This document shows positions 1-11,950 of a stretch of 64,000 bases of DNA, piece by piece. The notes under the pieces were generated by a model. It did no database searches, had not been told where the DNA came from, and was given only the letters and a program-made list of their open reading frames with translations. Source of the DNA: Primulina eburnea (Eukaryota; Streptophyta; Magnoliopsida; Lamiales; Gesneriaceae); assembly GCF_022965805.1 (NCBI RefSeq), contig NC_133103.1:26136445-26200444 (forward strand), given 5' to 3'. The position numbers were made by a program, and so were the translations under genes. Every line of letters begins with the position of its first letter. Positions within the stretch are counted from its first letter, which is position 1.

Positions 1-868
1 ACATTTTTTACGTATGTGTGCAAAACAGGATTTGAGTGGTGGTGTGTGTGTGAGAACTGATCTCTGAAAATTACCCGAAAGGTGTTTTCACACACTGGGG
101 GAAATATGCTTCTAATTTAAGCTGAAGATACGTTGAAGTGTTCTCTCTGGGTTGATTGCTTCTTCAAAGCTGATAAGCATTATGTGTGCCCTCCTTCTTT
201 CTGATGAACACACTCTTGTATATAACGTATATATCACGTGTGTATCATCATTTCTATCTTCACTGATCTTCATCTTCTATTTTAGGCATTTTGGCTGAAC
301 GTACAGTGAGAGTCAGTGAAAGAATCCGTTGCAGTTTGAATTTGTTTCCCCAAATAGATATCTGGAACAATTGGCTTTAAGTGCTGCTGCAAAGTCTCTT
401 ATTTTACCTTGATCGTACCATAGCTTTTATACCTTTGTGCACAGCTGGATTAAGCTCGTCGTATCTACAAAATGATTCGCTTCTAACTGATGTTTTGAAC
501 TGGTAAGGTGAAATCAGTTGACACGTCAGCTGAACTGATTTCACTGATTCAGTTGAACTGGTCAGTTGAGCTCTCCATCAGTTGAACACTTCATCAGCTG
601 GCCGGGCTTCTGAAGGTCTTCTGCTGAACCACCTCTCAACTGGACAATCAGTTGAACTGCTCTTGATACTTCAATTGTACTGGTTCAGTTCGATCAATCA
701 GTTGGCACTTTCAGTTTACGTCTCGATAGCTTCAGTTAAGCTTGGTAACTGATCAGTTAGAAGCCTGATCAGTTTCAGTTTCTGCGCAATTAGATAAACT
801 CATTAGAAACAAACAAACAAGTTTTATTAACATCAAAATCAAAATTGAGAGCATGAAATGTTGCAACA
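1..868 (-). repeat. Partial LTR, Sirevirus-like family (cut by window edge)
   Basis: This segment aligns by eye with the right-hand parts of the two solo LTRs at 19,020-20,461 and 26,138-27,677. Shared blocks include the tgtgtgagaactga stretch near 50, the 'accacctctcaactggacaatcag' region near 630 and the ending atcaaaatcaaaattg...caaca. The end at 868 fits an LTR terminus in -CA. Positions about 490-780 hold a dense array of CAGTTGAAC/AACTGATCAG words. Read on the minus strand, the LTR would start at 868 in its U3 region. No purine tract follows at 869, so it is either solo or truncated; the left end is outside the window. Confidence 0.7.
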
Positions 869-1308
869 CAGAGACTCCTTGCATTATTAACTCATCAAAT
901 CACATATAATATGTTCATCCATAGGAGAACGGTGAATCTTTGACTGCAATGTATTGATTCCTACGTATTCTGAAACTACACCCAAACTCACCATCTAATG
1001 ACCCTCAGTGAAACTTTAGTAAATACTTTTTTTATCAAAATTATAAAAGGAGTACTACTTAATTAAGTAACAAAAATAATTTAACCTTATTATGTATTTG
1101 AATACATTGCGGTTACATTTGGATGGAAGGTTTGGATTTGATGGGATATTTGATTGAAAATTTGAAATGATTTCATATTGATATGGATTTTATCAAACCA
1201 AATGACTCAAAAATTAATTGCCTGCTCTTTGAAATTAATTTGAGACTAATTAAACAAACAAACCAATGAATTTTTTTTTATAAATCTGAAATATTTAAAC
1301 TTCTAATT
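869..1308. other. AT-rich intervening DNA, no gene seen
   Basis: I see no open frame, terminal repeat or RNA gene in these 440 bases. The last five bases (taatt, 1,304-1,308) are the left target-site duplication of the next element. Confidence 0.6.
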
Positions 1309-2569
1309 TGATGTCAACCTGGCAAATCGGGTAATAGCCGGGTGGGCGATTTGCCAAGTCAAGTGTTTGGATATATGTGCGGATGTTCTTGCAAGTTACT
1401 GATGGTCCGGGGTGGTTGAGTTCCCTGTCACCTGGAGGACAGTGCCCGGGATGATTTGAGTAATAACCCTGAAAACACAGAACGTTAGGGAAGCGCCGGA
1501 AGTTGTTCCGGCATATCCACTCCGACGCTCAAGTCAGTAATGTACGCAAAGGAAAACTTAGAGGGAGTAAGAATATTTGTGAGTGCTTGTGAGTATTCCA
1601 AAAAGAGTTACCTCCTCTGTAGTACTTACGGGGGGTCTTTATAGATGAGGCAGGTAGATGACTTACCCGCCGAATTCGGATAGTGGTCCATGATTCGGGG
1701 TCATGGGCCACGTTGTCAAGTAGTGGGACACGTACTAAGAGTTGACCTGGTCATGGAATGGGGTAAAATAGGCTCCGCGATGTCAGGAAGACGTGGTGAT
1801 CAAGGAGAGAATGCGTCTTTTTCTCGGGTGTTTTCCACCCGAGTGCCTCTGAGGTGTTTCTTGAGCCGGGAAGTTTTTACCCCGGATATTAGCTGATTAC
1901 TCCCCGGGCGTCCTTCCCACCAGGTCACTGAAGGTAATTGTACTTCAATATCTTTTCCCCGTTCTGATCTTGCCCGAGTTCGAGAACCTTCCGGGTCAGA
2001 TCAAGGAGAGAATGCGTCTTTTTCTCGGGTGTTTTCCACCCGAGTGCCTCTGAGGTGTTTCTTGAGCCGGGAAGTTTTTACCCCGGATATTAGCTGATTA
2101 CTCCCCGGGCGTCCTTCCCACCAGGTCACTGAAGGTAATTGTACTTCAATATCTTTTCCCCGTTCTGATCTTGCCCGAGTTCGAGAACCTTCCGGGTCAG
2201 GGTCCATACCCGGGCCCGGGTTCTCTTGGGGGCATCACCCTCGTTCTCCGTGCTACCTACTAATTATAGTAGGACGGCTGAGCACACCCTATATTCTGAC
2301 ATGTCAACTCATCAGCACGGTGTCAGAGATGGGACAGTCGCCCACATCCTATTCTGCTAGTATACTCGAGTGCGGTGCTCATATCGAGGTGGCCGGGTAG
2401 AATGCCTCCCTGGAGATTTATACAAGAGCCCGGGCCTATGACTGCCCGGAGAGTAGAGCATGGACTTGCGCCTGCCCGGCTCCAGAAGAATCCACCTGCA
2501 GACTCTCGGATTTGGGAATCCATTTGATATTCCGGGTCATCCATGACCCGGGCTCTTACGGGGGTATCA
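1309..2569 (-). repeat. 3' LTR (element sense) of the Tat/Athila-type element
   Basis: This 1,261-bp LTR is 201 bp longer than its partner because of an internal tandem duplication at 1,798-2,199. Outside that duplication the two copies match closely. A minus-strand TATA box (tctttatag on plus, 1,637-1,645) lies at the same place as in the partner LTR. Confidence 0.8.
1798..2199. repeat. 201-bp tandem duplication inside one LTR
   Basis: The block beginning gatcaaggagagaatgcg at 1,798 is repeated at 1,999, giving two adjacent and apparently near-identical 201-bp copies. The partner LTR has one copy (from about 4,905). The duplication therefore arose after insertion, or the partner lost one copy. 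Confidence 0.9.
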
Positions 2570-2805
2570 TCACACATCCCTTAGATAGTCGGGCTAGAGT
2601 CATACTCGCTGTCCCGATCAGTCATGATTGGATTCCCAAAGAGATAATCAATCTTGTTCTATAAAAGCATCGGGGGCTTCCTGTCTCCCAGAAATGAGAT
2701 GAAATGCCGGAGTCTCGTGTCTCATGGACTTGAGATAAGATGCCGGGGCCTTGTGCCTCCCGGTCTTTGCATAAGATGTCAGGGCCTCATATCTCCCAGA
2801 CTTAA

Positions 2806-3975
2806 GAATGGTCGAGGTACGGAGCTCCGAGCCAGGTTTGAGAACCCTGGGCTTATAAATAACCAAGGCGCGGAGCCTGGGCCTTCATGAATGGTCGAGG
2901 TACGGAGCCCCGAGCCAGGTTTGAGAACCCTGGGCTTATAAATAACCAAGGCGCGGAGCCTTGGGCCGGGGAGCGTGTCCCGGGACTTAGGAATGGTCGA
3001 GGTGCGGAGCCCCGAGGCAGGTTTGAGAACCCTGGGCTTATAAATAACCAAGGCGCGGAGCCTGGGCCTTCATGAATGGTCGAGGTACGGAGCCCCGAGC
3101 CAGGGTACAGATCCCTGGACTTAGTAGATAACCAGGGTGCGGGCCCTGGCCTTCATAAATGGTCGAGGTACGGAGCCCCGAGCCAGGTTTGAGAACCCTG
3201 GGCTTATAAATAACCAAGGCGCGGAGCCTGGGCCTTCATGAATGGTCGAGGTACGGAGCCCCGAGCCAGGTTTGAGAACCCTGGGCTTATAAATAACCAA
3301 GGCGCGGAGCCTTGGGCCGGGGAGCGTGTCCCGGGACTTAGGAATGGTCGAGGTGCGAAGCCCCGAGCCAGGTTTGAGAACCCTGGGCTTATAAATAACC
3401 AAGGCGCGGAGCCTGGGCCTTCATGAATGGTCGAGGTACGGAGCCCCGAGCCAGGGTACAGATCCCTGGACTTAGTAGATAACCAGGGTGCGGGCCCTGG
3501 CCTTCATAAATGGTCGAGGTACGGAGCTCCGAGCCAGGGTACGGATCCCTGGACTTAATAGATAACCAGGGTGCGGAGCCCTGGCCTTCATAAATGGTCG
3601 AGGTACGGATCCCCGAGCCAGGTTTGAGAACCCTGGGCTTAACATATGGCCGAGGTACGGGTCCCCGGGACTTGGGAATGATCGAGGTGCGGAGCCCCGA
3701 GCCAGGGTACGGATCCCTGGACTTAATAGATAACCAGGGTGCGGAGCCCTGGCCTTCATAAATGGTCGAGGTACGGAGCCCCGAGCCAGGGTACGGATCC
3801 CTGGACTTAATAGATAACCAGGGTGCGGAGCCCTGGCCTTCATAAATGGTCGAGGTACGGAGCCTCGAGCCAGGGTACGGATCCCTGGACTTAATAGATA
3901 ACCAGGGTGCGGAGCCCTGGCCTTCATAAATGGTCGAGGTACGGAGCCTCGAGCCAGGGTACGGATCCCTGGACT
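2806..3975 (-). repeat. 83/84-bp tandem array with 351-bp higher-order repeat
   Basis: Units starting aatggtcgaggtacggag recur at about 2,807, 2,890, 2,991, 3,074, 3,158, 3,241, 3,342, 3,425, 3,509, 3,593, 3,677, 3,761, 3,845 and 3,929. Spacing is mostly 83-84 bp, with 101-bp units at 2,890 and 3,241. The series 83+101+83+84 occurs twice (2,807-3,157 and 3,158-3,508), making a 351-bp higher-order repeat, and is followed by plain 84-bp monomers. Open frames in both directions here are a by-product of the repeats; I do not call them genes. Confidence 0.9.
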
Positions 3976-4199
3976 AAATAGATTTTGTTTCTCCTGCTGT
4001 ATTAGTTTTATTAAAAACCAAATCACTAACCTGGAAATACTGAATCCGAATTCATTTTTGGTAGTGTGAAACTTCTCTGGTTGAGCTATATTAGTTGACT
4101 AATATAGCTGTATGCTAATGAGTGCATAGAAAATGTTCTTCCATGCCCATCTGGGATAGCTGCTGAGCTTTGAGCTCATATAAAACCCACATAAAATCT

Positions 4200-4361
4200 G
4201 AGTGCCGAGCTGGTCGGACTTGTATGTTTGCCAAGCAGAGTTGGGCTTACTGAGTGCCGAGCGTGAGGTCGGACTTGTATGTTTGCCAAGCAGAGTTGGG
4301 CTTACTGAGTGCCGAGCGTGAGGTCGGACTTGTATGTTTGCCAAGCAGAGTTGGGCTTATT
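4200..4361. repeat. 52-55-bp tandem repeat, three units
   Basis: The unit runs from gagtgccgag through gtcggacttgtatgtttgcc to gttgggcttact. It starts at 4,200, 4,252 and 4,307; the first unit is about 3 bp shorter. It sits in the element's leader near the primer site and is unrelated in sequence to the 83-bp array. Confidence 0.85.
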
Positions 4362-4399
4362 TTTGAATGGAAACCATATCTACGTCTTGAACTCACTTT

Positions 4400-4415
4400 C
4401 CCACAGACGGCGCCA
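4400..4415 (-). promoter_or_regulatory. Primer-binding site of the Tat/Athila-type element
   Basis: Minus-strand sequence TGGCGCCGTCTGTGGG lies one base inside the right LTR. The TGGCGCC start is typical of gypsy elements of the Tat/Athila group. It fixes the element's orientation as minus. Confidence 0.65.
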
Positions 4416-4416
4416 A

Positions 4417-5476
4417 TGATTTCAACCGGGCAAATCGGGTGGTAGCCGGGTGGACGATTTGCCAAGTCGAGTGTTTAGATATATATGCGAACGTTAATAC
4501 GAGCTACTGATGGCCCAGGGTGGTTGAGCTCCCTGTCACCTGAATGACAACGCCCGGGATGATTTGAGTAGTAACCCTGAAACCACAGAATGTTAGGGGA
4601 GCGCCGGAAGTTGTTCCGGCGTATCCACTCCGACGCTCAAGTCAGTGATGTACGCAAAGGAAAACTTCGAAAGTAAGAATATTTGTGAGTGCTTGTGAGT
4701 ATTCAGAGAAGAGTCACCTCCTCTGTAGTACTTACGGGGGGTCTTTATAGATGAGGCAGGTAGATGACTTACCCGCCGAATTCAGATAGTGGTCCATGAT
4801 TCGGGGTCATGGGCCACGTTGTCAAGTAGTGGGACACGTACTAAGAGTTGACCTGGTCATGGAATGGGGTAAAATAGGCTCCGCGATGTCAGGAAGACGT
4901 GGTGATCAAGGAGAGAATGCGTCTTTTTCTCGGGTGTTTTCCACCCGAGTGCCTCTGAGGTGTTTCTTGAGCCGGGAAGTTTTTACCCCGGATATTAGCT
5001 GATTACTCCCCGGGCGTCCTTCCCACCAGGTCACTGAAGGTAATTGTACTTCAATATCTTTTCCCCGTTCTGATCTTGCCCGAGTTCGAGAACCTTCCGG
5101 GTCAGGGTCCATACCCGGGCCCGGGTTCTCTTGGGGGCATCACCCTCGTTCTCCGTGCTACCTACTAATTATAGTAGGACGGCTGAGCACACCCTATATT
5201 CTGACATGTCAACTCATCAGCACGGTGTCAGAGATGGGACAGTCGCCCACATCCTATTCTGCTAGTATACTCGAGTGCGGTGCTCATATCGAGGTGGCCG
5301 GGTAGAATGCCTCCCTGGAGATTTATACAAGAGCCCGGGCCTATGACTGCTGCCGGAGAGTAGAGCATGGACTTGCGCCTGCCCGGCTCCAGAAGAATCC
5401 ACCTGCAGACTCTCGGATTTGGGAATCCATTTGATATTCCGGGTCATTCATGACCCGGGCTCTTACGGGGGTATCA
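4417..5476 (-). repeat. 5' LTR (element sense) of the Tat/Athila-type element
   Basis: A 1,060-bp LTR followed by the target duplication taatt. It carries a minus-strand TATA box at 4,742-4,750 (plus tctttatag) that would drive transcription leftwards into the repeat-rich internal region. The 201-bp block is single copy here. Confidence 0.8.
4742..4750 (-). promoter_or_regulatory. TATA box in 5' LTR
   Basis: CTATAAAGA on the minus strand, kept at the same position in both LTRs. Its direction agrees with the primer-site orientation. Confidence 0.5.
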
Positions 5477-5481
5477 TAATT

Positions 5482-6352
5482 CATCAAACTAAATATAAAG
5501 ATTTGATAAAAGTTTCTAGTTCAAATCTAACTAAATATAAATATTTGGTAAAAATCTCTAGTACAAGATATATATATATATAAAGATCAATAATATATTC
5601 ATGAACATTCTACTTGGAATACAGTGACGTGGAAAATTTTAAAATTACCTAAAAATAACCACATGTATATAAAAGATAACGACACGTGGTTGACTCTCAT
5701 GTTTGTTGGGACAAGTAATTATTTTTCTTGAAGTCTTCTTAAATGTCTATTACATTATTATTTTACCATTTTTTCTCTGATGGTTAATTTTTTTTTTTTT
5801 ATTTCAAACCCTCTTTATTATTGTAATAAGAAGAAAAATGGTTTTTTTTCCTTTGCTTTGAAAGAAATAAAGGAATTTCGAATTCATATATTATTAAAGT
5901 GCAAAATAAATAATTTCATTGGACGAAGATCTATCTTTACGAATTATATGATCAAATTCTAATTTAAGCCAAACTAGAGGACAAAAGTTTGTTACTTTTA
6001 CTTTAGTTTATCATTTCATTGGACGGAGATCTATTTTTACGAATTAGATTATCAAATTCTAATTTAAGCCAAACTAGTGGACGAAAGTTTGTCGTAAGCC
6101 AAAGTAGAGTTTGTTGTTTTTACTTTAGTTTATCATTTCATTGGACAATTATCTATTTCTAGGAATTAGATGATCAAATTCTAAAGCCAAACTAGAGGAC
6201 AAAAGTTTGTTGTTTATACTTTAATTATTTATGTATTTAAACATCAAATTTTGGCTTTTACAAATGTGAATGAATTTTCGTGTTTATTGAGTGTGATAAC
6301 ATATATTAATGTATACCATTCCATTTTGATTGTATTCATGGATCATAGTTTT
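5482..6352. other. AT-rich host DNA with a degenerate ~110-bp repeat
   Basis: No gene is seen. From about 5,910 to 6,235 an imperfect unit occurs about three times. It starts tttcattggac (near 5,916, 6,014 and 6,136) and contains gatcaaattcta and gccaaactag.ggac.aaagtttgt. The next element's target duplication (aatct) is at 6,353-6,357. Confidence 0.6.
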
Positions 6353-6357
6353 AATCT

Positions 6358-6745
6358 TGACGAAAATCATATATTCGAATCTAACGAATAAATACATACT
6401 TTTATGTAGGATCTTTGTAGTTGATTTACTAACCTTTGTCCGGAGATAACAATGTTCTTCGTTGGTCCGAAACCGATCACGAATGGAAAGGAATAAATTT
6501 TCACAACCCAAATGCTCCAAATAAAAGTGATATATTTGTTGCAATCTTTGAAGAATGTCTCGGCTATTCCCTCCTTTATTTTGTATTGATAGTGCTTGTA
6601 TTAAAGTGGGATTAGGGAAGTTATCTAGAAAAAAAAATAACTACTCCCTCCATTAAATTCAAATTATCAATTTGAATTGTCTAGGTCGGGTCGGGTAGCC
6701 CTCATGGGCGACCCATTACCATTAACCCATATGTTATTTCTTACA
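6358..6745 (-). repeat. 3' LTR of the copia element
   Basis: A 388-bp direct repeat of 13,605-13,993. The adjoining minus-strand tract GAGTGGGAGA (about 6,746-6,755) is the polypurine tract. Confidence 0.9.
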
Positions 6746-7879
6746 TCTCCCACTCGCACATGAGGGCTAGACATCTTGCCTAGATTTATCACAATCATAT
6801 ATCACCAATTTCATACAAGCAAATGGATCGTGTGACCAACGAGCATATTAAATAAGAGCTCAGAGATATACACCGGTTAAGGATATATAGCAGCTCAATT
6901 CAAAACATATTTATGAGGACATTTACTCGTTATACCTCAGATTTATTTTATTACACTAATCAACGTATCTCTTGTCCCAAAATAAATAAAAAGAGCATAC
7001 TTGATTCAAAATTATTCATATGTATGTATTCACAATTATGTTCTAACAACGAAGTAAACATAATTAGCCGGCTGTGAATACAAAATAAGTGTCAAAATAA
7101 ATCTTCCTTTCCCACTAGAATCTTTCAATTTTATTTTAGCTGCTTTCTTAGACATGTACCGCATTACCGAATCATCCATAGCTATTGGTATCATGCTAAA
7201 GTAGCATCACTAAAATAATATTAAAGAGACGTTGAAAGTCTTAAGGGTATAAGTTTAGGTTTATATATAAACCTATGGATCTCACACAATGATCTGGGAC
7301 TCGAATAATCATTATCCAAATGGTCACTCCAGCACACGCGGTATGAAACACGTGCTACGATGTTTCTTCCTCTTTAAAATGTATGTCACAAAAAAATATT
7401 CGCATCGTACAGATCTTAGTTCAAGTGCATCTCAACACTTAACTTGAGTTTTCTTTTTACTTATCCTCCAACATGTATCAATATAAAGAAAACTCTAATC
7501 TGGCTATAAGACAAGTTAAATGGATTGTGGGAATATCCATTTCGATTACAATAAAATCTTTATAAGTAATCTCATCTTGGTAATTTATACCAAGGCAACA
7601 TATGTATGGATTTGTTCTCAACAAAACCAATATCGTCTCATCTCTGCATGTTTCTCAACACCAGAGGTGATTGCTCGTGTGAGAGAGCCAATCTCAACTT
7701 GTCAGACATACGTTCAATTTTCAGATTAATAATTCATAAAGTGTACACATTACACATAATGAAACATCATTATAATAATGAGTTCAATGTCTTAAATACA
7801 TGTGTTTTGTTACAATCATATCCTACGTAGTCCCAAGAGATCTAATATGATCTATAAATATGTCTCTTGGTATTGGCTT
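6746..7879 (-). other. 3' untranslated region of the copia element
   Basis: About 1.1 kb between the end of RNase H similarity and the 3' LTR. It is AT-rich, and small open frames near 7,520-7,830 have no recognisable content. It begins at the polypurine tract. Confidence 0.6.
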
Positions 7880-8579
7880 AGTAAAATGGATCACCACCAT
7901 CAGCGTGTAGGAAATATATTTCAAAATCACTTCTTTTCTTTTCAACTATATCTCTGATAAAGTTGTACTTCGTGTCAATGTGTTTGGTTTTTCCATGGTA
8001 TTTGGGGTCTTTTGTGTAAGCAATTGCCGATTGACTATCACAATAAATCGTTAAAAGCTCCCACTGGACCTGCTTACGATACCCAATGACATAGGAATCT
8101 CAGTTAACCAAACACTTTCTTGCACTGGCGAAGCACAATGCCACAAATTCTGCTTCCATCGTGGATAGTGATACACAAGTTTGTTTCTTTGCTTCTCCAT
8201 GAGATGCATCCATCATTTAGCAAGAAAGCATAACCAGAAGTTGATTTACGTTCATCTAAATCACCACCCCAATCAGCAATCTGTGTACCTTTCAATGTTA
8301 AAATCTTTTCCTTGATAAACAAAGGAAGTAATCTGTATGCCTTTTAGGTATCTTAGAATCCTTTAACAACTGCACTCCATGTCCTCTTCTTGGATTAGAT
8401 TGATACTTGCTGACCAGACCACGGCAATAACAAATATCGGGACGAGTACACATCATTGCATACATTAAACTCCCAACAGCACTAGAATATGGCACTTTAG
8501 ACATCTCATGGATTTCTTCAGAAGTGTTTGGGCACATTTCACGACTTAAGCTTTTCCCCTTTGGCCACAGGAGTGTCAA
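7880..8579 (-). pseudogene. Copia RNase H region (frameshifted)
   Basis: Minus-strand frames at 8,298-8,579 and 8,104-8,322 carry the usual copia RNase H landmarks: PYSSAVGSLMYAM, TRPDICY, and DERKSTSGYAFLLNDG followed by ISWRSK. RNase H normally removes the RNA strand during cDNA synthesis. The reading frame shifts near 8,310 and again below 8,104, where a further stretch with disrupted similarity reaches about 7,880. The enzyme cannot be made in one piece. Confidence 0.8.
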
Positions 8580-9739
8580 TGGGTTTGCAATTTGACATTC
8601 TAAATCGTTCTAGAATCTTTTTAATGTAAGATTCTTGAGACAGTGCAAGAAGTCTCTTAGAACGATCTCTGTGAATTTTAACACCTAGGATGTAATCTGC
8701 CTCACCCATATCCTTCATCTCAAAATTTGAGGACAACCATTTCTTAATGGTTTCTATACACTCCTTGTCATTCCCAGCTAACAATATGTCATCGACATAA
8801 AGAGATAGAATCACAAACCTTTTATTGGATCTTTTCACATATACACAATGGTCTTCATCTATCATAATGAAGTTATATGAGATTATTGCTCGGTGAAATC
8901 TCAAATACCATTGTCTAGAAGACTGCTTAAGGCCATAAATTGATCTATTCAATTTACAAACTTTGTTTTCTTGACCTTTAACAACGAAAACCTACTGGTT
9001 GTTCCATGTAGATTTCTTCCTCAAGTTCTCCGTTGAGGAAAGCGGTCTTTACATCCATTTGATATAATTCTAAATCCAAATTAGCAACTATGGCCAATAA
9101 TAAACGAATAGAAGTAAATCTCACCACTGGTGAAAAGGTTTCTTCGTAATCAATACCCTCTTGTTGAGTATAACCTTTCGCCACTAGTCGAGCCTTATAC
9201 CTCTCTATAGTTCCATCAGACTTTCGTTTAATTTTGAGAACCCATTTGTTCCCAATAGCTTTACGTCCCTTTGGAAGTTCAACTAGTTCCCAAACTTGGT
9301 TTGATTTCATTGAATCCATTTCTTCATTCATTGCATTCATCCATTTGTCCCTTGAAGGACAAGATAGAGCCTCACCTATGTTTTTAGGCTCTTCATCATC
9401 TATTGCGGATATGACATAAGCATGCCCTTCAATCTCATAGTGACGTTTGGGCATACCTTTCCTATTACTCTTTCGAAGTTGGGGATCAGATGAATCAAAA
9501 TGATCAGGATTGCTCCCACTAGGATCACATGAACCATTGTGATCATGATTGTTCCCATTGGAATTAATCCCACTCGGATCAAATGAATCATTGTTATTAG
9601 GATTTCTCCCATTGGAATCAAACAATAATTCATCAACTTGAGCTTTTGATGATTCATTTGGCAACAACTCATTATCTGATTTAGATAACTCAAATAAAGG
9701 TTCATTCCCCTTTATTTTCACCTTTCTTAGGAAAGTCAT
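8539..9739 (-). pseudogene. Copia reverse transcriptase (frameshifted)
   Basis: Two minus-strand frames (9,739-8,978 and 8,952-8,539) together give a full copia RT. Landmarks in order are [19 protein letters not shown], the [19 protein letters not shown] block (here [10 protein letters not shown]), SIYGLKQSSRQWY and the catalytic LYVDDILLAG. A break near 8,952-8,978 separates the block ending EQPVGF from the rest. The acidic, Asn/Asp-rich linker at 9,500-9,740 joins integrase to RT. Confidence 0.85.
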
Positions 9740-9835
9740 TCTCCAGAAATTTTACATTTCGTGATTCAATCTCAGTAATGCTTCCGTCTTCTTGTTCACC
9801 AATGAACACGTAACCCTTAGAATGCTCAGAGTATC

Positions 9836-10685
9836 TTACAAAAATACATTCTTTCCTCGAGGACCCAATTTTCCATATTTACTTGTTGAGTCATAAATAT
9901 ATGCAGCTGACCCCCAAGGTATAAGGTTACTTAGGTCTGGTTTTCTACCAGTCCATAATTCATATGGCGTGGAAGGAACTGACTTTGAAGGCACCTTGTT
10001 TAGTATATAGGCAGCAGTTATAAAGCATCTCCCCAAAGGAAATAGGCAAATTAGCTTGTGCCATCATGGACCTTGTCATGTCTAACAATGTTCTATTCCT
10101 TCTTTCAGCAACACCATTTTGCTGAGGTGTGTAAGGAATTGTCAATTGTCTAATTATTCCTTTTTCATTACATAGATCCTTGAATTGATCAGACAGATAT
10201 TCACGGCCTCTGTCAGTTCTCAAGGCCTTTATTGTCTTATCCATTTGATTTTCTACTACATTTGCATAACGTCTAAAACATTCCAATGCTTCAGATTTAT
10301 GTGAAATCAAATAGACATGACCATAACGAGTGAAATCGTCTATAAATGTAATAAAGTAAGAAGCTCCATGTCTAGCCTTCACATTCATTGGACCACATAT
10401 GTCTGAATGAATCAATTTCAATGGAAATTCTGCCCTAATTGCTTTTCCAAATGGTTTTCGTGTCATTTTACCAGCAAGACAGTGTTCACAATCCAACAAA
10501 TCAAGTTTGGACATAGAACCTAACAGTTCTAATTTGATTAGTCGATTCATCCCGTCTTTTCCAATGTGACCTAATCTAGCATGCCAAGTGTAAGCATCTA
10601 CATTTGCATTACTAGATGAACAAACATTTAACGAAACACAACGATCAACATAATAGTTAAACATTTGTCTGTCACAATCCAACAC
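9836..10685 (-). pseudogene. Copia integrase (frameshifted)
   Basis: Frames at 10,685-9,960 and 10,036-9,836 carry the zinc-binding His/Cys part (HARLGHIG...CEHCLAGKM). The catalytic core follows (HSDICGPM, FIDDFTRYG, and the Glu block PQQNGVAERRNRTLLD), then the conserved AAYILNKVPSK...TPYELW segment. Integrase would insert the cDNA into the chromosome. A frameshift near 10,030 splits the core from its C-terminal side. Confidence 0.85.
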
Positions 10686-10689
10686 GATA

Positions 10690-11950
10690 AACCATTCCTA
10701 AGATGTCCACAACCATAATACATATTACCATAGTAGATACGAACAAGATCACAACTAAAGTTCAAACTGAATCCTAGTCTTAAAAGAACAACAACAGATA
10801 CTAGATTTCGTCGAATCTCTGGTGCATAGAGGACATCATGTAAGATAAGAGTCCGACCACCATGCAACTCGAGTTTGCAAGTACCGATGCCTCTAACTTC
10901 AACTTTCGCATTATTTCCTACATATATCCATCTCGTGCCACAAGGAACTCGACGAAAATCTACAAACGCTTCACGATCTCTAGTTACATGGTTTGTTGCT
11001 CCTGAGTCTACAATCCACACAGGATAAGATTCAGTTAGTAAAACAGTACTAGAGACACATATAGTACTCACAAAAGCGTTAGTAAGTGCTACCTTTTTAG
11101 GCTCAGGGCACTCACGAGCGAAATGACCAAATGCTTGGCAATTGAAGCACTTCATTTTGCTCTTATCTTTCTTCTTCCCAAACCTCTTACGCTTGTTCTT
11201 TTGGTTTGGCTTGAAGTTGTTCTTCTTAGACCCTTCCACAACATTCTTCCCTTTCCAGTTTTTCTTCCAGTTCTTAAAGCGTTTAAAGCCCGGAGCTTTC
11301 TTGGAACTAGATTCAGCCACAAAAGCACTTGCTATGGACTTAGCAGCACCAAGCCGCTCATCCTCAAGCTCAACATGTCGAGCAGCATCAGAGAAAGTCT
11401 TAATGCTATCATTGTGAGTCAGATTGACTTTCAGATGCTCCCACTTCTCAGGAAGAGATCGGATCAAAGCTTGAACCTGTTGCTCATCAGAAAGGATATG
11501 GCCAGCTGAAGTCAATTCACGTATCATGTTTGACATAGTTCTCAAATGTTGTTTGATGCTGTGACCAGCTTGTTTCTTGTAAGTGTCAAACTTGATAGTC
11601 AATTGCCTCAGACGAGTGACAGTAGTACCTCCATATTTCTCTCTCAGGTACACCCAAATGTCATGAGCAGTGAGATGTTGTTCACATTCATGGATGAGAT
11701 CATCAATCACAGAACTAACCAGTATAGCACGAGCAGTGGAATCTTTCTTTTTCCATGCCTGGTAAGCTTCCTGATCTCTCCTCTGCTGAGCAGTGTTCCC
11801 CACACCGGGATCCTCCATGACTTGGTTGATACCCTCTAAGGCATCTTGCTCATCAAGCACATACCCAATCTTATGGCGCCAAGTATCATAGTTGTCACCA
11901 TTCAGTTTGTCACCCTTGTTGAGATCAGCAATGATAGATTTTGATGCCAT
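10690..11950 (-). pseudogene. Copia gag and protease
   Basis: An open frame starts at ATG 11,950 (MASKSIIADLNKGDKLNGDN). The capsid-like part has TARAILVSSVIDDL and REKYGG. A Lys-rich tract and one CCHC zinc knuckle (CFNCQAFGHFAREC, near 11,110-11,155) follow, then the aspartic protease site WIVDSGATNHVT near 11,000. Gag packages the RNA and protease matures the polyprotein. The frame stays open for about 420 codons, then shifts near 10,690 just before integrase. Confidence 0.85.

Larger units (their letters stand above)
1309..5476 (-). mobile_element. Non-autonomous Ty3/gypsy (Tat/Athila-type) LTR element
   Basis: Two direct LTRs (1,309-2,569 and 4,417-5,476) begin TGAT and end ATCA in plus coordinates. 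They are flanked by a perfect 5-bp target duplication, taatt (1,304-1,308 and 5,477-5,481). Next to the right LTR, on the minus strand, is a primer-site-like sequence with the TGGCGCC core, so the element reads right to left. The internal region is only about 1.85 kb and holds no gag, protease, RT or integrase, so it must be mobilised by a partner element. Most of it is tandem repeat, placed just before the 3' LTR; Tat-lineage elements are known for tandem repeats in the 3' untranslated region. The lineage is inferred from the primer site and repeat position only. Confidence 0.75.

Noticed and set aside
2806..3975. Regular repeats resembling a CRISPR-like array
   Set aside because: Units are contiguous and nearly identical throughout, with no unique spacers, and this is plant nuclear DNA.
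2648..4026. Long open frames on both strands within the 83-bp array (up to 184 codons)
   Set aside because: They arise because the repeat lengths keep frames open; the translations are repeats of the array with no domain.
7520..7830. Two overlapping plus-strand frames of about 70 codons
   Set aside because: They lie antisense in the copia 3' untranslated region with no recognisable content.
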